Shown one piece after another: positions 35,636-45,566 of a stretch of 64,000 nucleotides of DNA. The notes under the pieces are model-generated. The model was not told the origin of the DNA, did not search any database, and saw nothing but the letters and a program-made list of their open reading frames with translations. The stretch covers positions 992,001 through 1,056,000 of the forward strand of contig NZ_CP072359.1 of the NCBI RefSeq assembly GCF_018128065.1. The letters run 5' to 3'. The number at the start of each line of letters is the position of its first letter. Within the stretch, counting starts at the first letter, position 1. The position numbers and the translations under genes were made by a program. Source of the stretch: Prevotella melaninogenica (GTDB lineage: Bacteria > Bacteroidota > Bacteroidia > Bacteroidales > Bacteroidaceae).

Positions 35636-38600
35636 ATGGCAAAGAAATTCGCCGAGCACAAGGGACTTGACCTTGTAAGCACAAACCAGGAAATATTAAA
35701 AGCGTGGGAGAAGAAGAATATCTTCCACAAAAGTATTGATGAACGTGAGGGCGAACCACAGTTCATCTTCTTCGAGGGACCTCCATCAGCCAATGGTCAT
35801 CCCGGTATTCACCACGTGTTGGCACGTTCAATCAAAGACACTTTCAATCGCTACAAGACCATGCAGGGTTTTCAAGTGCATCGTAAGGCGGGTTGGGACA
35901 CACACGGATTGCCAGTAGAATTAGGTGTAGAGAAAGAGTTGGGTATCACTAAGAAGGATATTGATAACCACGCATCTGACAAATATATCTCAACAGAGGA
36001 ATACAACCACAAATGCCGTGAGAATGTAATGAAGTTTACTGCTGAGTGGCAGCAGTTGACAGAGGAGATGGGTTACTTCGTTGATATGGAGCACCCTTAC
36101 ATTACTTACGACAACAAATATATTGAGACATTATGGTGGCTTCTCAAGCAACTCTATAACAAGGGGTTGCTCTATAAGGGTTACACCATCCAACCTTACT
36201 CACCAGCCGCAGGTACTGGTCTGTCAAGTCATGAGCTGAATCAGCCAGGGTGCTATCGTGATGTAAAGGATACTACTGTCACAGCACAGTTTTCTATTCC
36301 TGCTGATGACTGGAAAGCATTGTCTGAAAAGGCAAACCTGCCAAAGGAGATATGGGGTAAGCCTTGCTTCGTTGCATGGACAACCACACCTTGGACATTG
36401 CCATCAAACGTTGCGCTTTGTGTAGGTCCAAAGATTGAGTATGTTGTTGTTGAGACTTACAACCCATACGATGCAGAGAAACTAACCCTCGTGATGGCAG
36501 CAAGTCGTGTAGCAGCCTATCTGAAGTCAGAGGGTGAGATTACTGATGGTGGCGAATTGCCTGAATATGAACGTGGCGATAAGTATGTTCCTTATCGCAT
36601 CGTCGGTCGTGTAATGGGTACAGAACTTGAGGGACTGCACTATCAGCAGCTTATGCCTTGGGTAAAACCAGTTGAACAGACAGGCGACTTTGCACCAAAG
36701 TTTGTGAACGACTACGCCGTAGCTCATCCTGAAAAGGTGTTTACGAGCGAAGATGGTCGTGACAAGTTTGTTGAGATGGAGAGCGAGGCTTTCCGTATCA
36801 TCCTTGGTGACTATGTGACAACAGATGATGGTACGGGTATCGTACATATTGCGCCTACCTTCGGTGCTGATGATGCTAAGGTGGCAAAGGATGCTAATAT
36901 CCCTGCACTATATCTGATTTCAAAGAAGGGACAGACTCGTCCAATGGTTGACCTTCAGGGTAAGTACTATACGATTGACGAGTTAGATCAGAACTTCGTT
37001 AAAGCTTGTGTAAACGAAAAGGCATACGGTCATCATGCTGGTGACTATGTAAAGAACTCATATGACCCACGTTTCAACCCTAATGGCGTGTGGGATAAGA
37101 AGGCTTCAGAGAAGGAAGAAGACCTGAACATCATTCTTTGTATGGAGATGAAGCAGGAAGGTACTGCTTTCAACATTCAGAAGCACGTACACAACTATCC
37201 TCACTGCTGGCGTACTGATAAGCCAATCCTCTATTACCCTCTGGACAGCTGGTTCATTAAAGACACAGCGAAGAAGGAACGAATGGTTGAGTTGAATAAG
37301 ACTATCCGCTGGCAACCAGAATCAACTGGTACGGGTCGGTTTGGTAACTGGCTTGAGAACTTGAATGACTGGAACCTTAGCCGTTCACGTTTCTGGGGCA
37401 CTCCATTGCCTATCTGGCGTGATGAGAACCGTGGCGAAAAGTGTATTGGTTCTGTGGAAGAACTCTACAATGAGATAGAGAAGTCTGTTGCTGCAGGCAT
37501 CATGGAGAAGAACCCACTGAAAGAAGCGGGCTTCGTAGTAGGTGACTTCAGCCAAGAGAACTATGATAAGATTGACCTTCACCGTCCATACGTTGACGAT
37601 ATCGTCCTCGTAAATGATGAAGGGAAACCAATGCGTCGCGAGTCAGACCTCATTGACGTTTGGTTTGATAGTGGTTCTATGCCATATGCTCAGCTTCACT
37701 ATCCATTTGAGGGTGAGATTAATGCTGAAGGCTTGAAGGCTACGGGTAAAACTGAGGCTGAGTATCGCAACCAATTGGTACACTCATGCTATGAGGGTAC
37801 GGCTGTTCCGCCAGCATTCTTCCCAGCCGACTTCATCAACGAGGGCGTTGACCAGACGCGTGGTTGGTTCTTCACACTCCATGCTATTGCAACAATGGTG
37901 TTTAACTCTGTTGCCTTCAAGAATGTGATTTCAACAGGTCTTGTACTCGATGCAAAGGGTAACAAGATGAGTAAGCACGTTGGTAACGTTACCAACCCAT
38001 TTGAGATGATGGATAAGTATGGTGCCGACCCTGTACGCTTCTATATGATGACGAACAGCGAACCATGGGATAACTTGAAGTTCGACCCAGAAGGTGTTGA
38101 CGAGTGTCGCCGTAAGTTCTTCGGTACCTTATATAATACGTATAGCTTCTTTGCTCTTTATGCAAATGTTGATGGCTACGATGCTACGACATGTGAGGCG
38201 GTGAAAGCTGATGCACCAGAGATCGACCGTTGGATTATCTCTAAGCTTAACTCACTCATCAAGGGTGTGACAGTAGAGTTAGAGGGCTTCGACCCAACAC
38301 GCGCTGGTCGACTTATTGACGCATTTGTGAATAACGACCTTAGTAACTGGTACGTTCGTCTGAATCGTAAACGTTTCTGGGGTAAGGAGATGAGTGCTGA
38401 CAAGAAGAGTGCATACGACACATTATACACCTGTTTAATGACCGTTGCACGTCTGTTGGCTCCATTTGCTCCGTTCTATGCTGACCAGCTCTATACAGAC
38501 TTAGGTGGCGAATTAGAAAGCATCCACTTGGACCGTTGGCCAGTTGCTAACGAGGCAGTTATTGATACTGACCTTGAAGCACGTATGGATATGGCACAAC

Positions 38601-39301
38601 GTATTACATCTATGGTTCTCGCCCTGCGTCGTAAGGTGAATATTAAGGTACGCCAACCATTAGCACAGATTATGATTCCTGCTATTGATGCAACACAGAA
38701 GAAACATATCGAAGCAGTAGCCGACCTTATCAAACATGAGGTGAACGTTAAGGAGCTTACTTTCGTTGAGGGACAGGGTATCCTTGTAAAGAAGGTGAAG
38801 TGTAACTTCCGTGTTATGGGTAAGAAGTTCGGTAAGCTGATGAAGCAGGTGGCAGCTCGTATGGATGCCCTCTCACAGGAAGAGATTGCTGCTTTAGAAG
38901 CTGCAGGCGAATTCAACTTCGACTTAGAAGGTCAGCCAATCAAGATAGAGGCTGCAGATGTTGAAATTATCTCAGAAGATATCCCAGGCTGGTTGGTAAG
39001 CAACGAGGGTAACCTGACAGTTGCTCTTGAGGTTGAACTGACAGAAGACCTCCGTCGTGAGGGTATGGCACGTGAGTTGATCAATCGTATTCAGAACCTC
39101 CGTAAGGAGACTGGTCTTGAGATTACCGACCGTATCTCTGTCGTTATTGAGCCACAAGCAGAGGCAGTAGCAGCAGTTGAATCATTTGGCGACTTGATTA
39201 AAACACAGGTCCTTGCTAATGATATTACACTTGCTGAAAACAATGGAACTAACGTTGAGTTTGACGAATTCCACCTCCATATAGAAATCAAAAAGAACTA
39301 A
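35636..39301 (+). CDS. ileS: Isoleucyl-tRNA synthetase
   Basis: A 1221-residue class I aminoacyl-tRNA synthetase. The HIGH-type motif is in SANGHPGIHHVLARSIKDT, the CP1 editing domain contains WTTTPWTLPSNVAL and DDGTGIVHIAPTFGADD, WFDSGSMP is present, and the KMSKS-type motif is KGNKMSKHVGN. The anticodon-binding and long C-terminal extension are those of the Bacteroidetes/archaeal-type enzyme, which explains the large size. It charges tRNA-Ile and edits valine. The start MAKKFAEHKGLDL follows a strong promoter. It is the first gene of a plus-strand run to 45 kb, although a hairpin follows it. Confidence 0.98.
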   Translation: MAKKFAEHKGLDLVSTNQEILKAWEKKNIFHKSIDEREGEPQFIFFEGPPSANGHPGIHHVLARSIKDTFNRYKTMQGFQVHRKAGWDTHGLPVELGVEKELGITKKDIDNHASDKYISTEEYNHKCRENVMKFTAEWQQLTEEMGYFVDMEHPYITYDNKYIETLWWLLKQLYNKGLLYKGYTIQPYSPAAGTGLSSHELNQPGCYRDVKDTTVTAQFSIPADDWKALSEKANLPKEIWGKPCFVAWTTTPWTLPSNVALCVGPKIEYVVVETYNPYDAEKLTLVMAASRVAAYLKSEGEITDGGELPEYERGDKYVPYRIVGRVMGTELEGLHYQQLMPWVKPVEQTGDFAPKFVNDYAVAHPEKVFTSEDGRDKFVEMESEAFRIILGDYVTTDDGTGIVHIAPTFGADDAKVAKDANIPALYLISKKGQTRPMVDLQGKYYTIDELDQNFVKACVNEKAYGHHAGDYVKNSYDPRFNPNGVWDKKASEKEEDLNIILCMEMKQEGTAFNIQKHVHNYPHCWRTDKPILYYPLDSWFIKDTAKKERMVELNKTIRWQPESTGTGRFGNWLENLNDWNLSRSRFWGTPLPIWRDENRGEKCIGSVEELYNEIEKSVAAGIMEKNPLKEAGFVVGDFSQENYDKIDLHRPYVDDIVLVNDEGKPMRRESDLIDVWFDSGSMPYAQLHYPFEGEINAEGLKATGKTEAEYRNQLVHSCYEGTAVPPAFFPADFINEGVDQTRGWFFTLHAIATMVFNSVAFKNVISTGLVLDAKGNKMSKHVGNVTNPFEMMDKYGADPVRFYMMTNSEPWDNLKFDPEGVDECRRKFFGTLYNTYSFFALYANVDGYDATTCEAVKADAPEIDRWIISKLNSLIKGVTVELEGFDPTRAGRLIDAFVNNDLSNWYVRLNRKRFWGKEMSADKKSAYDTLYTCLMTVARLLAPFAPFYADQLYTDLGGELESIHLDRWPVANEAVIDTDLEARMDMAQRITSMVLALRRKVNIKVRQPLAQIMIPAIDATQKKHIEAVADLIKHEVNVKELTFVEGQGILVKKVKCNFRVMGKKFGKLMKQVAARMDALSQEEIAALEAAGEFNFDLEGQPIKIEAADVEIISEDIPGWLVSNEGNLTVALEVELTEDLRREGMARELINRIQNLRKETGLEITDRISVVIEPQAEAVAAVESFGDLIKTQVLANDITLAENNGTNVEFDEFHLHIEIKKN

Positions 39302-39354
39302 ATGAAATAGTTGGGGGTGTACGAGTCGTGCATCTATAAGCTAAGAACAATAGT

Positions 39355-39375
39355 GGACGTGTCAAGTACACGTCC
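39355..39375 (+). terminator. Hairpin after ileS
   Basis: GGACGTG (39355-39361) and CACGTCC (39369-39375) form a 7-bp stem with a 7-nt loop, 54 bp after the ileS stop. The downstream tract CTATTCT is only weakly T-rich, so termination is possibly partial. Confidence 0.45.
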
Positions 39376-39445
39376 CTATTCTCAGGCTTTCAACAACCTC
39401 AAAACAGTATAGATTACTTTCATAACCTAATTCAATTTTTACTTT

Positions 39446-39829
39446 ATGGAAACTAAAAAGCGTTATACCGATGAGGAGCTCGAGGAGTTCCGCTCGATAG
39501 TAAATGAAAAGTTGGCTATTGCCAAGTCTGACTACGATGAAACGATGAAAATTCTGATGAATAAGAATACAAATGACGTTAATGACACATCACCAACTTA
39601 CAAGGCGTTGGAAGAAGGCAGTTCTAATCAGACTAAGGAAGAACTCGTACAGATGGCACAACGTCAGCAGAAGTTTATCCAATCTCTTCAGGCGGCACTT
39701 GTCAGAATTAACAATAAGACATACGGCATTGACCGTATCACAGGAGAGCTTATCCCTAAGGAGCGTCTACGTATTGTACCACATGCAACACTGAGCGTGG
39801 CGTCCAAGATGGCAAATAAAAATCACTAA
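39446..39829 (+). CDS. TraR/DksA-family protein lacking the zinc-finger cysteines
   Basis: 127 residues. The N-terminal coiled-coil helices contain YTDEELEEFRSIVNEKLAIAK. The C-terminal family block GIDRITGELIPKERLRIVPHAT matches the DksA/TraR finger, whose usual pattern is YGxCxxTGxxIxxxRLxxxPxAxxC, but no cysteine is present anywhere. DksA-type proteins bind the RNA polymerase secondary channel and work with ppGpp. This cysteine-less form resembles those common in Bacteroidetes, and its activity is uncertain. It overlaps the lspA start (TAATG), so the two are translationally linked. Confidence 0.85.
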   Translation: METKKRYTDEELEEFRSIVNEKLAIAKSDYDETMKILMNKNTNDVNDTSPTYKALEEGSSNQTKEELVQMAQRQQKFIQSLQAALVRINNKTYGIDRITGELIPKERLRIVPHATLSVASKMANKNH

Positions 39830-40506
39830 TGAGTAAACAGAAAAAACAAAGTTTGATAGCAGCCTTGCTAATTATTCTATTGATTGTGATAGACCAGATT
39901 ATCAAGGTTGTTGTCAAACTTAACATGAATTTAGGTGAATCAATCCATATCTTCGATTGGTTTCAGATACAATTCATCGAGAACAATGGTATGGCATGGG
40001 GTATGGAATTAGGAAGCAAACTCTTCCTTAGCATATTCCGTATCGTTGCAATAGGCTTCCTTATTTGGTATATTTCTAATCGTATTAAAAAGGGAGCAAG
40101 GATGGGTTATATCATTGTATTGTCAATGATTACAGCGGGTGCAGCAGGTAATATCTTCGACTCCCTCCTTTATGGTCAGATCTTTACAGCTTCTACACCA
40201 TATTATATAGAAGGTGCCACGCCAGCAACCCTCGTGTCATGGGGCGAAGGCTATGCGCCTGTACTGATGGGGAAAGTGGTAGATATGTTCTATTTCCCAC
40301 TCTTCCACGGCACATTCCCCGACTGGTTCCCATTCTGGGGTGGTGAGTCATTTGTCTTCTTCTCACCAATATTCAACTTTGCAGACTCTTGCATCTCCGT
40401 AGGTGTCATTACAATTATCCTTGCCTTCCGTAAGGACTTCAATGGTTGGGTGCCAACTATGGGCAAGAAGGTCGCTGATAAAAAATGCATTGCTGATAAT
40501 CAGTAG
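39829..40506 (+). CDS. lspA: Lipoprotein signal peptidase (signal peptidase II)
   Basis: 225 residues, four membrane segments. The conserved blocks are DQIIKVVVK near the N-terminus, ENNGMAWG, GAAGNIFDSLLYG (D111), VVDMFYF (D152) and IFNFADSCISVG (D186). D152 and D186 correspond to the catalytic aspartate pair. It removes signal peptides from prolipoproteins at the inner membrane, which suits a window rich in lipoproteins. It is longer than the usual 160-170 residues because of an extended loop at about residues 117-148, a form seen in Bacteroidetes. Confidence 0.97.
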   Translation: MSKQKKQSLIAALLIILLIVIDQIIKVVVKLNMNLGESIHIFDWFQIQFIENNGMAWGMELGSKLFLSIFRIVAIGFLIWYISNRIKKGARMGYIIVLSMITAGAAGNIFDSLLYGQIFTASTPYYIEGATPATLVSWGEGYAPVLMGKVVDMFYFPLFHGTFPDWFPFWGGESFVFFSPIFNFADSCISVGVITIILAFRKDFNGWVPTMGKKVADKKCIADNQ

Positions 40507-40513
40507 ATAGACA

Positions 40514-41467
40514 ATGAGAAGTAAGTATTTGGTTCGTTCCTTTGCCACGCTTTGTGGGTTACTACTTGCAATCTTTGTTGTAAGCTGTAAACCTTCTATC
40601 CCTTCTGAATATATCCAACCTTCTGAGATGGAAGATATGCTCTATGATTATCACCTTTCCATGGCAATGGCAAGTCGTGAGGGCTATACAGATGTCAGGC
40701 AGAAAGCTTTTAAGTTGGCTGTTATGAGAAAGTATGACGTGTCAGAAGAGAAGTTCGATAACTCTCTTCAGTACTATATGCGACATACAGAGAAGCTACA
40801 TGATATCTATGTTGAAGTTTCCAAACGATTGGAAAGTGAAGCGCGAACACAAGGTGCTTCAGAAAGTGAATTGGCACAGTATGGTAACATCACTTCAAAG
40901 GGAGATACCACTGACATTTGGCGAGGCAACCGTACATTAATACTTTCTCCATACGCTCCAGTAGACCGTGAGATCTTTGAAATCAAGGCGGATACAGCAT
41001 TCCATAAAGGTGATCGACTCCTTTTGAGTTTCAACTCACAATTTATCATACAAGATGGTATGCGAGATGCAATTATTATGATGGCTGTTACCTATTCAAA
41101 TGACAGTATTGTAACACAATTCCAGCATATCACGTCTGATTCCCGCAACACCATGACGATTGATGCTGGGGACTCATTGCGTATCAAGAACATCCGAGGT
41201 TACTTCCTGATGCTGAAGGGGCAACAGCCTACAACTACTTTCAAGTTACTTATCCTCAGTGATATCCATCTTGTTCGTATGCATGTACGAAAGCAAGAAA
41301 CAACACAACCAGCTGATTCTCTGCAAGAATCTGACCCGATTAGAACGATTGGTGGTGAACCTGTCAATCCTCAAAATGAATCTAATCAACCAGCCTCACT
41401 GCCAACAAGAACGCCAGCAGACGCAATGAAAGAGCGAGGCATACCCAACAGGTCTGATAAGTTATGA
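40514..41467 (+). CDS. DUF4296 lipoprotein
   Basis: 317 residues with an SPII signal (LLLAIFVVSC, lipid Cys25). The DUF4296 domain, at about residues 30-120, has IQPSEMEDMLYDYHLSMAMA and a helical segment with KYDVSEEKFDNSLQYYMRH. The C-terminal part is beta-rich and ends in a Pro/Gln-rich tail. It lies 7 bp after lspA, a conserved Bacteroidetes neighbourhood. Function unknown; an envelope role is likely from its lipoprotein nature. Confidence 0.85.
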   Translation: MRSKYLVRSFATLCGLLLAIFVVSCKPSIPSEYIQPSEMEDMLYDYHLSMAMASREGYTDVRQKAFKLAVMRKYDVSEEKFDNSLQYYMRHTEKLHDIYVEVSKRLESEARTQGASESELAQYGNITSKGDTTDIWRGNRTLILSPYAPVDREIFEIKADTAFHKGDRLLLSFNSQFIIQDGMRDAIIMMAVTYSNDSIVTQFQHITSDSRNTMTIDAGDSLRIKNIRGYFLMLKGQQPTTTFKLLILSDIHLVRMHVRKQETTQPADSLQESDPIRTIGGEPVNPQNESNQPASLPTRTPADAMKERGIPNRSDKL

Positions 41468-41691
41468 GCGACAAAAAGAAGTCGATAAGACGAATCGGAG
41501 CCAATATCATTGAAACTTCTGGAGGAACAATAGAACAAGGGATAGTGATTATTGAGGATGGAATTGTCCTCAAAGTCTATCCTTTTACGGAAGAAGAGCC
41601 TATGACGGAATGGACTATAGGAACTATCACTATACGCCCAGACAATGATGGGAACCCCAGAGCCTACAAAGGCAATCAATTACTGACATGA
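41464..41691 (+). CDS. Small conserved protein of unknown function
   Basis: 75 residues, no signal peptide or membrane segment, probably a small beta protein (RIGANIIETSGGTIEQGIVIIEDGIVLKV shows alternating strands). Its start overlaps the stop of the DUF4296 gene by four bases (ATGA), so it is translationally coupled. No function is recognised. Confidence 0.75.
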   Translation: MSDKKKSIRRIGANIIETSGGTIEQGIVIIEDGIVLKVYPFTEEEPMTEWTIGTITIRPDNDGNPRAYKGNQLLT

Positions 41692-41754
41692 TTCTGTTGT
41701 CCTTCTATAAGACAGACAACGGACACACCTATAAAAGAAAGGATCTGATAGCCT

Positions 41755-43392
41755 ATGAATTTGTTATTGAATCTTTTATTATCCATATTACCTTTTGGTT
41801 CGCCAGTCCACGTTCCCGTGCAATTGGCGGGCAACTTTGGTGAACCCAGACCCAACCACTTCCACGGAGGTATCGACATCAAAACCGAACGTGAAGTAAA
41901 TCTTGGAGTCTATTCCATTGCCGATGGCTATATCTCAAGTGCTATTGTTGAGAAATATGGCTACGGACGTGCTATCTTGGTAACGCATCCCAATGGATAT
42001 ACCAGTTGTTATGTCCACCTCAACCGCTTTGCCCCACAGATTGAAGCTGCTGTACGTAAATGGCAATATCAACACCAACAGTTTGCTTGTGACATCAAGT
42101 TCCGACCCGGAGAGTTTCCTGTGAAGAAGGGACAATTCGTTGCCTTGAGTGGTAACACTGGTTCGTCACAAGGTCCACACATCCATTTAGAGATGCATGG
42201 GACCAAGAATGGTAACCTTTATGACCCACTTAATTTCCTCAAGGGAATTGTCAAAGATAAGACAGCTCCTGCTGTTTATTCCTTTAAATCCTATCCCCAA
42301 CCTGGAGAAGGCGTGTTCCAACATTCCCCTGACTCTCGTATTTTTACATTTGACAAGGGGCATTTCCAAGCATGGGGCAAGGTGGGCTTTGGTGTGAGGG
42401 CCAGTGATCACATGGACTCCGTGTATAACAACTTTGGTGTAAGATACACACAGTTGTATTGCGATGGCAAGCTTATATTCTCCTCAGATGTCAACAATAT
42501 CCCAACAAGTTGTCATAGGATGGTTAATTCGTGGGGGGATTACGACCACTTCCTTTCAACGAAAATATGGTTTATGAAGTCTTATATCGAACCTGGCAAC
42601 ACACTCCCTATCTTACGAGCAGGACAGAACAGGGGTATCGTTAACTTCAACCAGCAACGAGACTATCACTTCCGCTACGTCATAAAAGATGTCTTTGGCA
42701 ATCAAACAATAAAGGAGTTCACAGTGAGGGGTGAGCCAGAAGCTATACCAATTATTCATCTTCCAGACGGCATAAGTCCACTCTATTATGCCAAAGACAA
42801 TAACTTTAAGGCTGAGGGAGTACGACTGAACATCCAGAAGGGTTTACTTGCAAAGAACGGTTGGCTACAATTACGGCATGGCAATACAAGCAGTGCGCTA
42901 TCTATGGCTTATAGCTTCTCTAAAGCAGCATACCCACTCTTCAACTATGCACAGATAAGTATTAAGCCAACTGGCATGATACATAATCCAAAGAAGTTAT
43001 ATGTTGCGATGCGTAACAGCTTGAACGCTGACGCCCCAGCATCCTATTGCGGTGGAACATATGCGAATGGTTGGGTTACAGGACGAATGCGCGAGTTGGC
43101 AAATGCTTACTTCCTTGTTTACGATGAGACCCCACCAACGATTACACAGCAGAATCTCAACCCACGCAACCTCTCCTTTAAGATAACTGACACAGGTAGC
43201 GGCTTACAAGGTTACAAGGCTTACCTCGATGGGCAGTTTATTCTGCTGCAGTTCGGCAAGAACAAAGAAATATTCTTCTGTGACCTTGCAGAAACACCTG
43301 TACATCCTACCGGAAAAGAACGGACATTGAGGATTATCGCAACAGACAACCGATTTAATAAGAAAGAATATCTGACTAAAATAAAGTATTAA
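41755..43392 (+). CDS. M23-family (LytM) peptidoglycan endopeptidase-like protein
   Basis: 545 residues. The N-terminal hydrophobic segment LLLNLLLSILPFG probably acts as an export signal. The M23 domain is at about residues 24-160: HFHGGIDIKTE (His and Asp ligands), ILVTHPNGYTSCYVHL, and the HxH motif GPHIHLEMHGT. All zinc ligands are present, so it may cleave peptidoglycan cross-bridges. The long C-terminal part (about 370 residues) is beta-rich, with segments like FGVRASDHMDSVYNNFGVR, and is typical of Bacteroidetes M23 proteins with no assigned role. It is 63 bp after the previous gene. Confidence 0.9.
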   Translation: MNLLLNLLLSILPFGSPVHVPVQLAGNFGEPRPNHFHGGIDIKTEREVNLGVYSIADGYISSAIVEKYGYGRAILVTHPNGYTSCYVHLNRFAPQIEAAVRKWQYQHQQFACDIKFRPGEFPVKKGQFVALSGNTGSSQGPHIHLEMHGTKNGNLYDPLNFLKGIVKDKTAPAVYSFKSYPQPGEGVFQHSPDSRIFTFDKGHFQAWGKVGFGVRASDHMDSVYNNFGVRYTQLYCDGKLIFSSDVNNIPTSCHRMVNSWGDYDHFLSTKIWFMKSYIEPGNTLPILRAGQNRGIVNFNQQRDYHFRYVIKDVFGNQTIKEFTVRGEPEAIPIIHLPDGISPLYYAKDNNFKAEGVRLNIQKGLLAKNGWLQLRHGNTSSALSMAYSFSKAAYPLFNYAQISIKPTGMIHNPKKLYVAMRNSLNADAPASYCGGTYANGWVTGRMRELANAYFLVYDETPPTITQQNLNPRNLSFKITDTGSGLQGYKAYLDGQFILLQFGKNKEIFFCDLAETPVHPTGKERTLRIIATDNRFNKKEYLTKIKY

Positions 43393-43409
43393 CAATTAAA
43401 TTGTAGAGT

Positions 43410-45047
43410 ATGAAGAAATCATTTGCAACACTATTCTTCCTTACAATGATTACGTATGCTAATGCGTGTACAAACCTCATTGCTACAAAGGGAGCAACAA
43501 CAGACGGTTCAGTCTTTGTTACTTACACCGCTGATGATTACGGCATGTTTACTAACCTATGTCATTACCCAGCAGGCACTCATGTGAAAGGTGACCGCCG
43601 CGAGATTATTGACTATGACACACGCGAGAGTCACGGCTTTATTCCAGAAGCACCTGTAACATACAATGTCATTGGAAACATCAATGAATATCAGGTAAGT
43701 ATTGGAGAAACCACCTACGGAGGTCGTGAAGAAATGGTTGATAAGTCTGGCATCATCGACTATGGCTCATTGATGTACCTTGGCTTGCAACGTAGCAAGA
43801 CTGCTCGCGAGGCTATCAAGGTAATGACTTCTCTTGTTGAGACATACGGTTATAACTCTGGTGGCGAGACCTTCACTATCGCCGACCCTAATGAGGTATG
43901 GCTGCTTGAGATGCAAGGCTGTGGAGGTGACAAGAAACAGAAAGTTGTTTGGGTCGCAGTTCGCATTCCTGACGGCATGATTTCTGCTCACGCCAATCAA
44001 AGCCGTATCGGTCAGTTCTCAACATATAACACAGAGGTTATCACTTCTAAGAACTGCATCAGCTTTGCACGTTCAAAGGGTTGGTTCAATGGTAAGGACA
44101 AGGACTTCAACTGGAAGATGACCTACGCAGCACCTGACTTTGGTGGTCGCCGTTGGTGCGAGGCTCGTGTATGGAGCTACTTCAACCACTTTAAAGATAT
44201 GTCACGCTGGTTGCCATGGGCATTGGGCAAAGACCCTAACGCCGAGGACATGCCACTTTGGATTGCACCAGACACAAAGGTCGACTTGGCTAAGATGGAA
44301 GTGTGTATGCGCGATCACTATGAGGGAACTCCATTGTCACTCGACCAGGATATTGCGCAGGGTATTTGGAATTCACCTTACCGTCCTACTCCGCTGAAGT
44401 TTGAAGTAGATGGTAAGAAGTATTTCAATGAGCGTCCTATCTCAACACAGCAAACAGGCTTCTCTTACATCGCACAGCTTCGTTCGTGGTTGCCACGTGA
44501 GATTGGTGGTATCCTCTGGTTCGGTAATGATGATGGTAATATGGTAGCCTACGTGCCAATCTATTGCAGTAATACCAAGCGTGCTGAGTGTTTCAACACT
44601 CCAGGTGCTGATGCTGTAACTTTCTCTGATAAAAACGCTTACTGGGTATGCAACTGGGTTAGCAATATGGTTTACCCACGTTATTCTCAGCTCTTCCCAG
44701 CTTTGAAAGAGGTGCGCGACTCACTCGACAACTCTTATTTTTCTGCACAGAAAGAAGTTGAGGCTAAAGCCCAGGCACTCTATGCCACGGACAAGGCTGC
44801 TGCCGTGAAGTATCTGAACGACTATTCTATTGAGAAGAGCAATCAGATGATTGCACGCTGGCGTCAGTTGGCAACCTATCTTATCGTGAAGTTTAATGAT
44901 ATGGCTGTAAAGCCTGAGAAGGATGGTAAGTTCCTTCGTACACCAACAGGGCTTGGTGAACATGTGCAGCGTCCTGGCTACAGCGACTATTTTAAGCGTG
45001 AGTTAGTGAAGCAGACAGGCGACAAACTTCTTATGCCAGAGCAGTAA
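43410..45047 (+). CDS. C69-family dipeptidase, exported
   Basis: 545 residues. Signal peptide MKKSFATLFFLTMITYANA, with C20 following directly (CTNLIATKGATTDGSVFVTYTADDYG). In this Ntn-hydrolase family the newly exposed N-terminal Cys is the nucleophile. Family blocks VYNVIGN-like, GYNSGGETFTIADPNEVWLLE and VPDGMISAHANQSRIG-like follow. It hydrolyses dipeptides, fitting the strongly peptide-based metabolism suggested by the M3 and M13 enzymes. It starts 17 bp after the M23 gene and is followed by two hairpins. Confidence 0.92.
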   Translation: MKKSFATLFFLTMITYANACTNLIATKGATTDGSVFVTYTADDYGMFTNLCHYPAGTHVKGDRREIIDYDTRESHGFIPEAPVTYNVIGNINEYQVSIGETTYGGREEMVDKSGIIDYGSLMYLGLQRSKTAREAIKVMTSLVETYGYNSGGETFTIADPNEVWLLEMQGCGGDKKQKVVWVAVRIPDGMISAHANQSRIGQFSTYNTEVITSKNCISFARSKGWFNGKDKDFNWKMTYAAPDFGGRRWCEARVWSYFNHFKDMSRWLPWALGKDPNAEDMPLWIAPDTKVDLAKMEVCMRDHYEGTPLSLDQDIAQGIWNSPYRPTPLKFEVDGKKYFNERPISTQQTGFSYIAQLRSWLPREIGGILWFGNDDGNMVAYVPIYCSNTKRAECFNTPGADAVTFSDKNAYWVCNWVSNMVYPRYSQLFPALKEVRDSLDNSYFSAQKEVEAKAQALYATDKAAAVKYLNDYSIEKSNQMIARWRQLATYLIVKFNDMAVKPEKDGKFLRTPTGLGEHVQRPGYSDYFKRELVKQTGDKLLMPEQ

Positions 45048-45062
45048 ACTACTTAAAGAAGC

Positions 45063-45144
45063 AAGTTTAGACGTTAAATCCGTTAATCCTCTAAACTTCG
45101 TATATTAATAAAGAGGCTATATTCGTTAGGATACAGCCTCTTTT
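45063..45144 (+). terminator. Tandem hairpins with T-run after the C69 dipeptidase gene
   Basis: A first hairpin pairs AAGTTTAG (45063-45070) with CTAAACTT (45091-45098). A second pairs AAGAGGCT (45111-45118) with AGCCTCTT (45135-45142) and runs into TTTTGTTTG. The second is a good intrinsic terminator for the plus-strand run that ends at 45047. Confidence 0.75.
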
Positions 45145-45225
45145 GTTTGCCAACAGAGCAAAATTTCAAGAGCAACTTGTATTATTCCTGCCATATATAT
45201 TCGCAATAAAATAAACATTAGCTTA

Positions 45226-45387
45226 ATGGAATTAATACAAACCATATCTTTTATAATAGCCCTCATCCTCATGCCGTTTTTATGTAGAGGAGAAGCTTTT
45301 CCTGTTAAACTAATCTACATCGTCTGCATGACCTTACTGACCCCCATATTTGGATATCCAGTCTATTGGTACATCATAACTCATTAG
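45226..45387 (+). CDS. Possible small membrane protein of 53 residues
   Basis: An ATG at 45226 opens a 53-codon frame to TAG at 45385. It encodes two hydrophobic segments (LIQTISFIIALILMPFLC and KLIYIVCMTLLTPIFGYPVYWYII). The TPIFGYPVYW end resembles short membrane proteins of the PLDc_N/superinfection-immunity type. It is preceded by a terminator and has no strong promoter match, so support is limited. Confidence 0.4.
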   Translation: MELIQTISFIIALILMPFLCRGEAFPVKLIYIVCMTLLTPIFGYPVYWYIITH

Positions 45388-45477
45388 AGGGTAGCCCTTT
45401 CTTTTTATCTACCTGTTCTTTTATAAGAAAACATACTACTATCAGGTAAGACTTAACAACTTATTCACATTGTGCAT

Positions 45478-45543
45478 ACCATCCGCACCACTTGTGTTTA
45501 CCATCCGCACCACTTGTGTTTACCATCCGCACCACATGTGTTT
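45478..45543. repeat. 22-bp tandem repeat, three units
   Basis: ACCATCCGCACCACTTGTGT plus TT occurs three times end to end (45478-45499, 45500-45521, 45522-45543), the last with one change. It lies in the 45.39-45.75 kb gap, which holds no other gene. Confidence 0.9.
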
Positions 45544-45566
45544 AGCCTTAGCACTATTGTGGAGAA

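Noticed and set aside
35600-35636. T-box riboswitch before ileS
   Set aside because: The promoter lies only about 37 bp before the start codon, so there is no space for a T-box leader.
45478-45543. Possible CRISPR array from three 22-bp repeats
   Set aside because: Repeats are end to end with no spacers.
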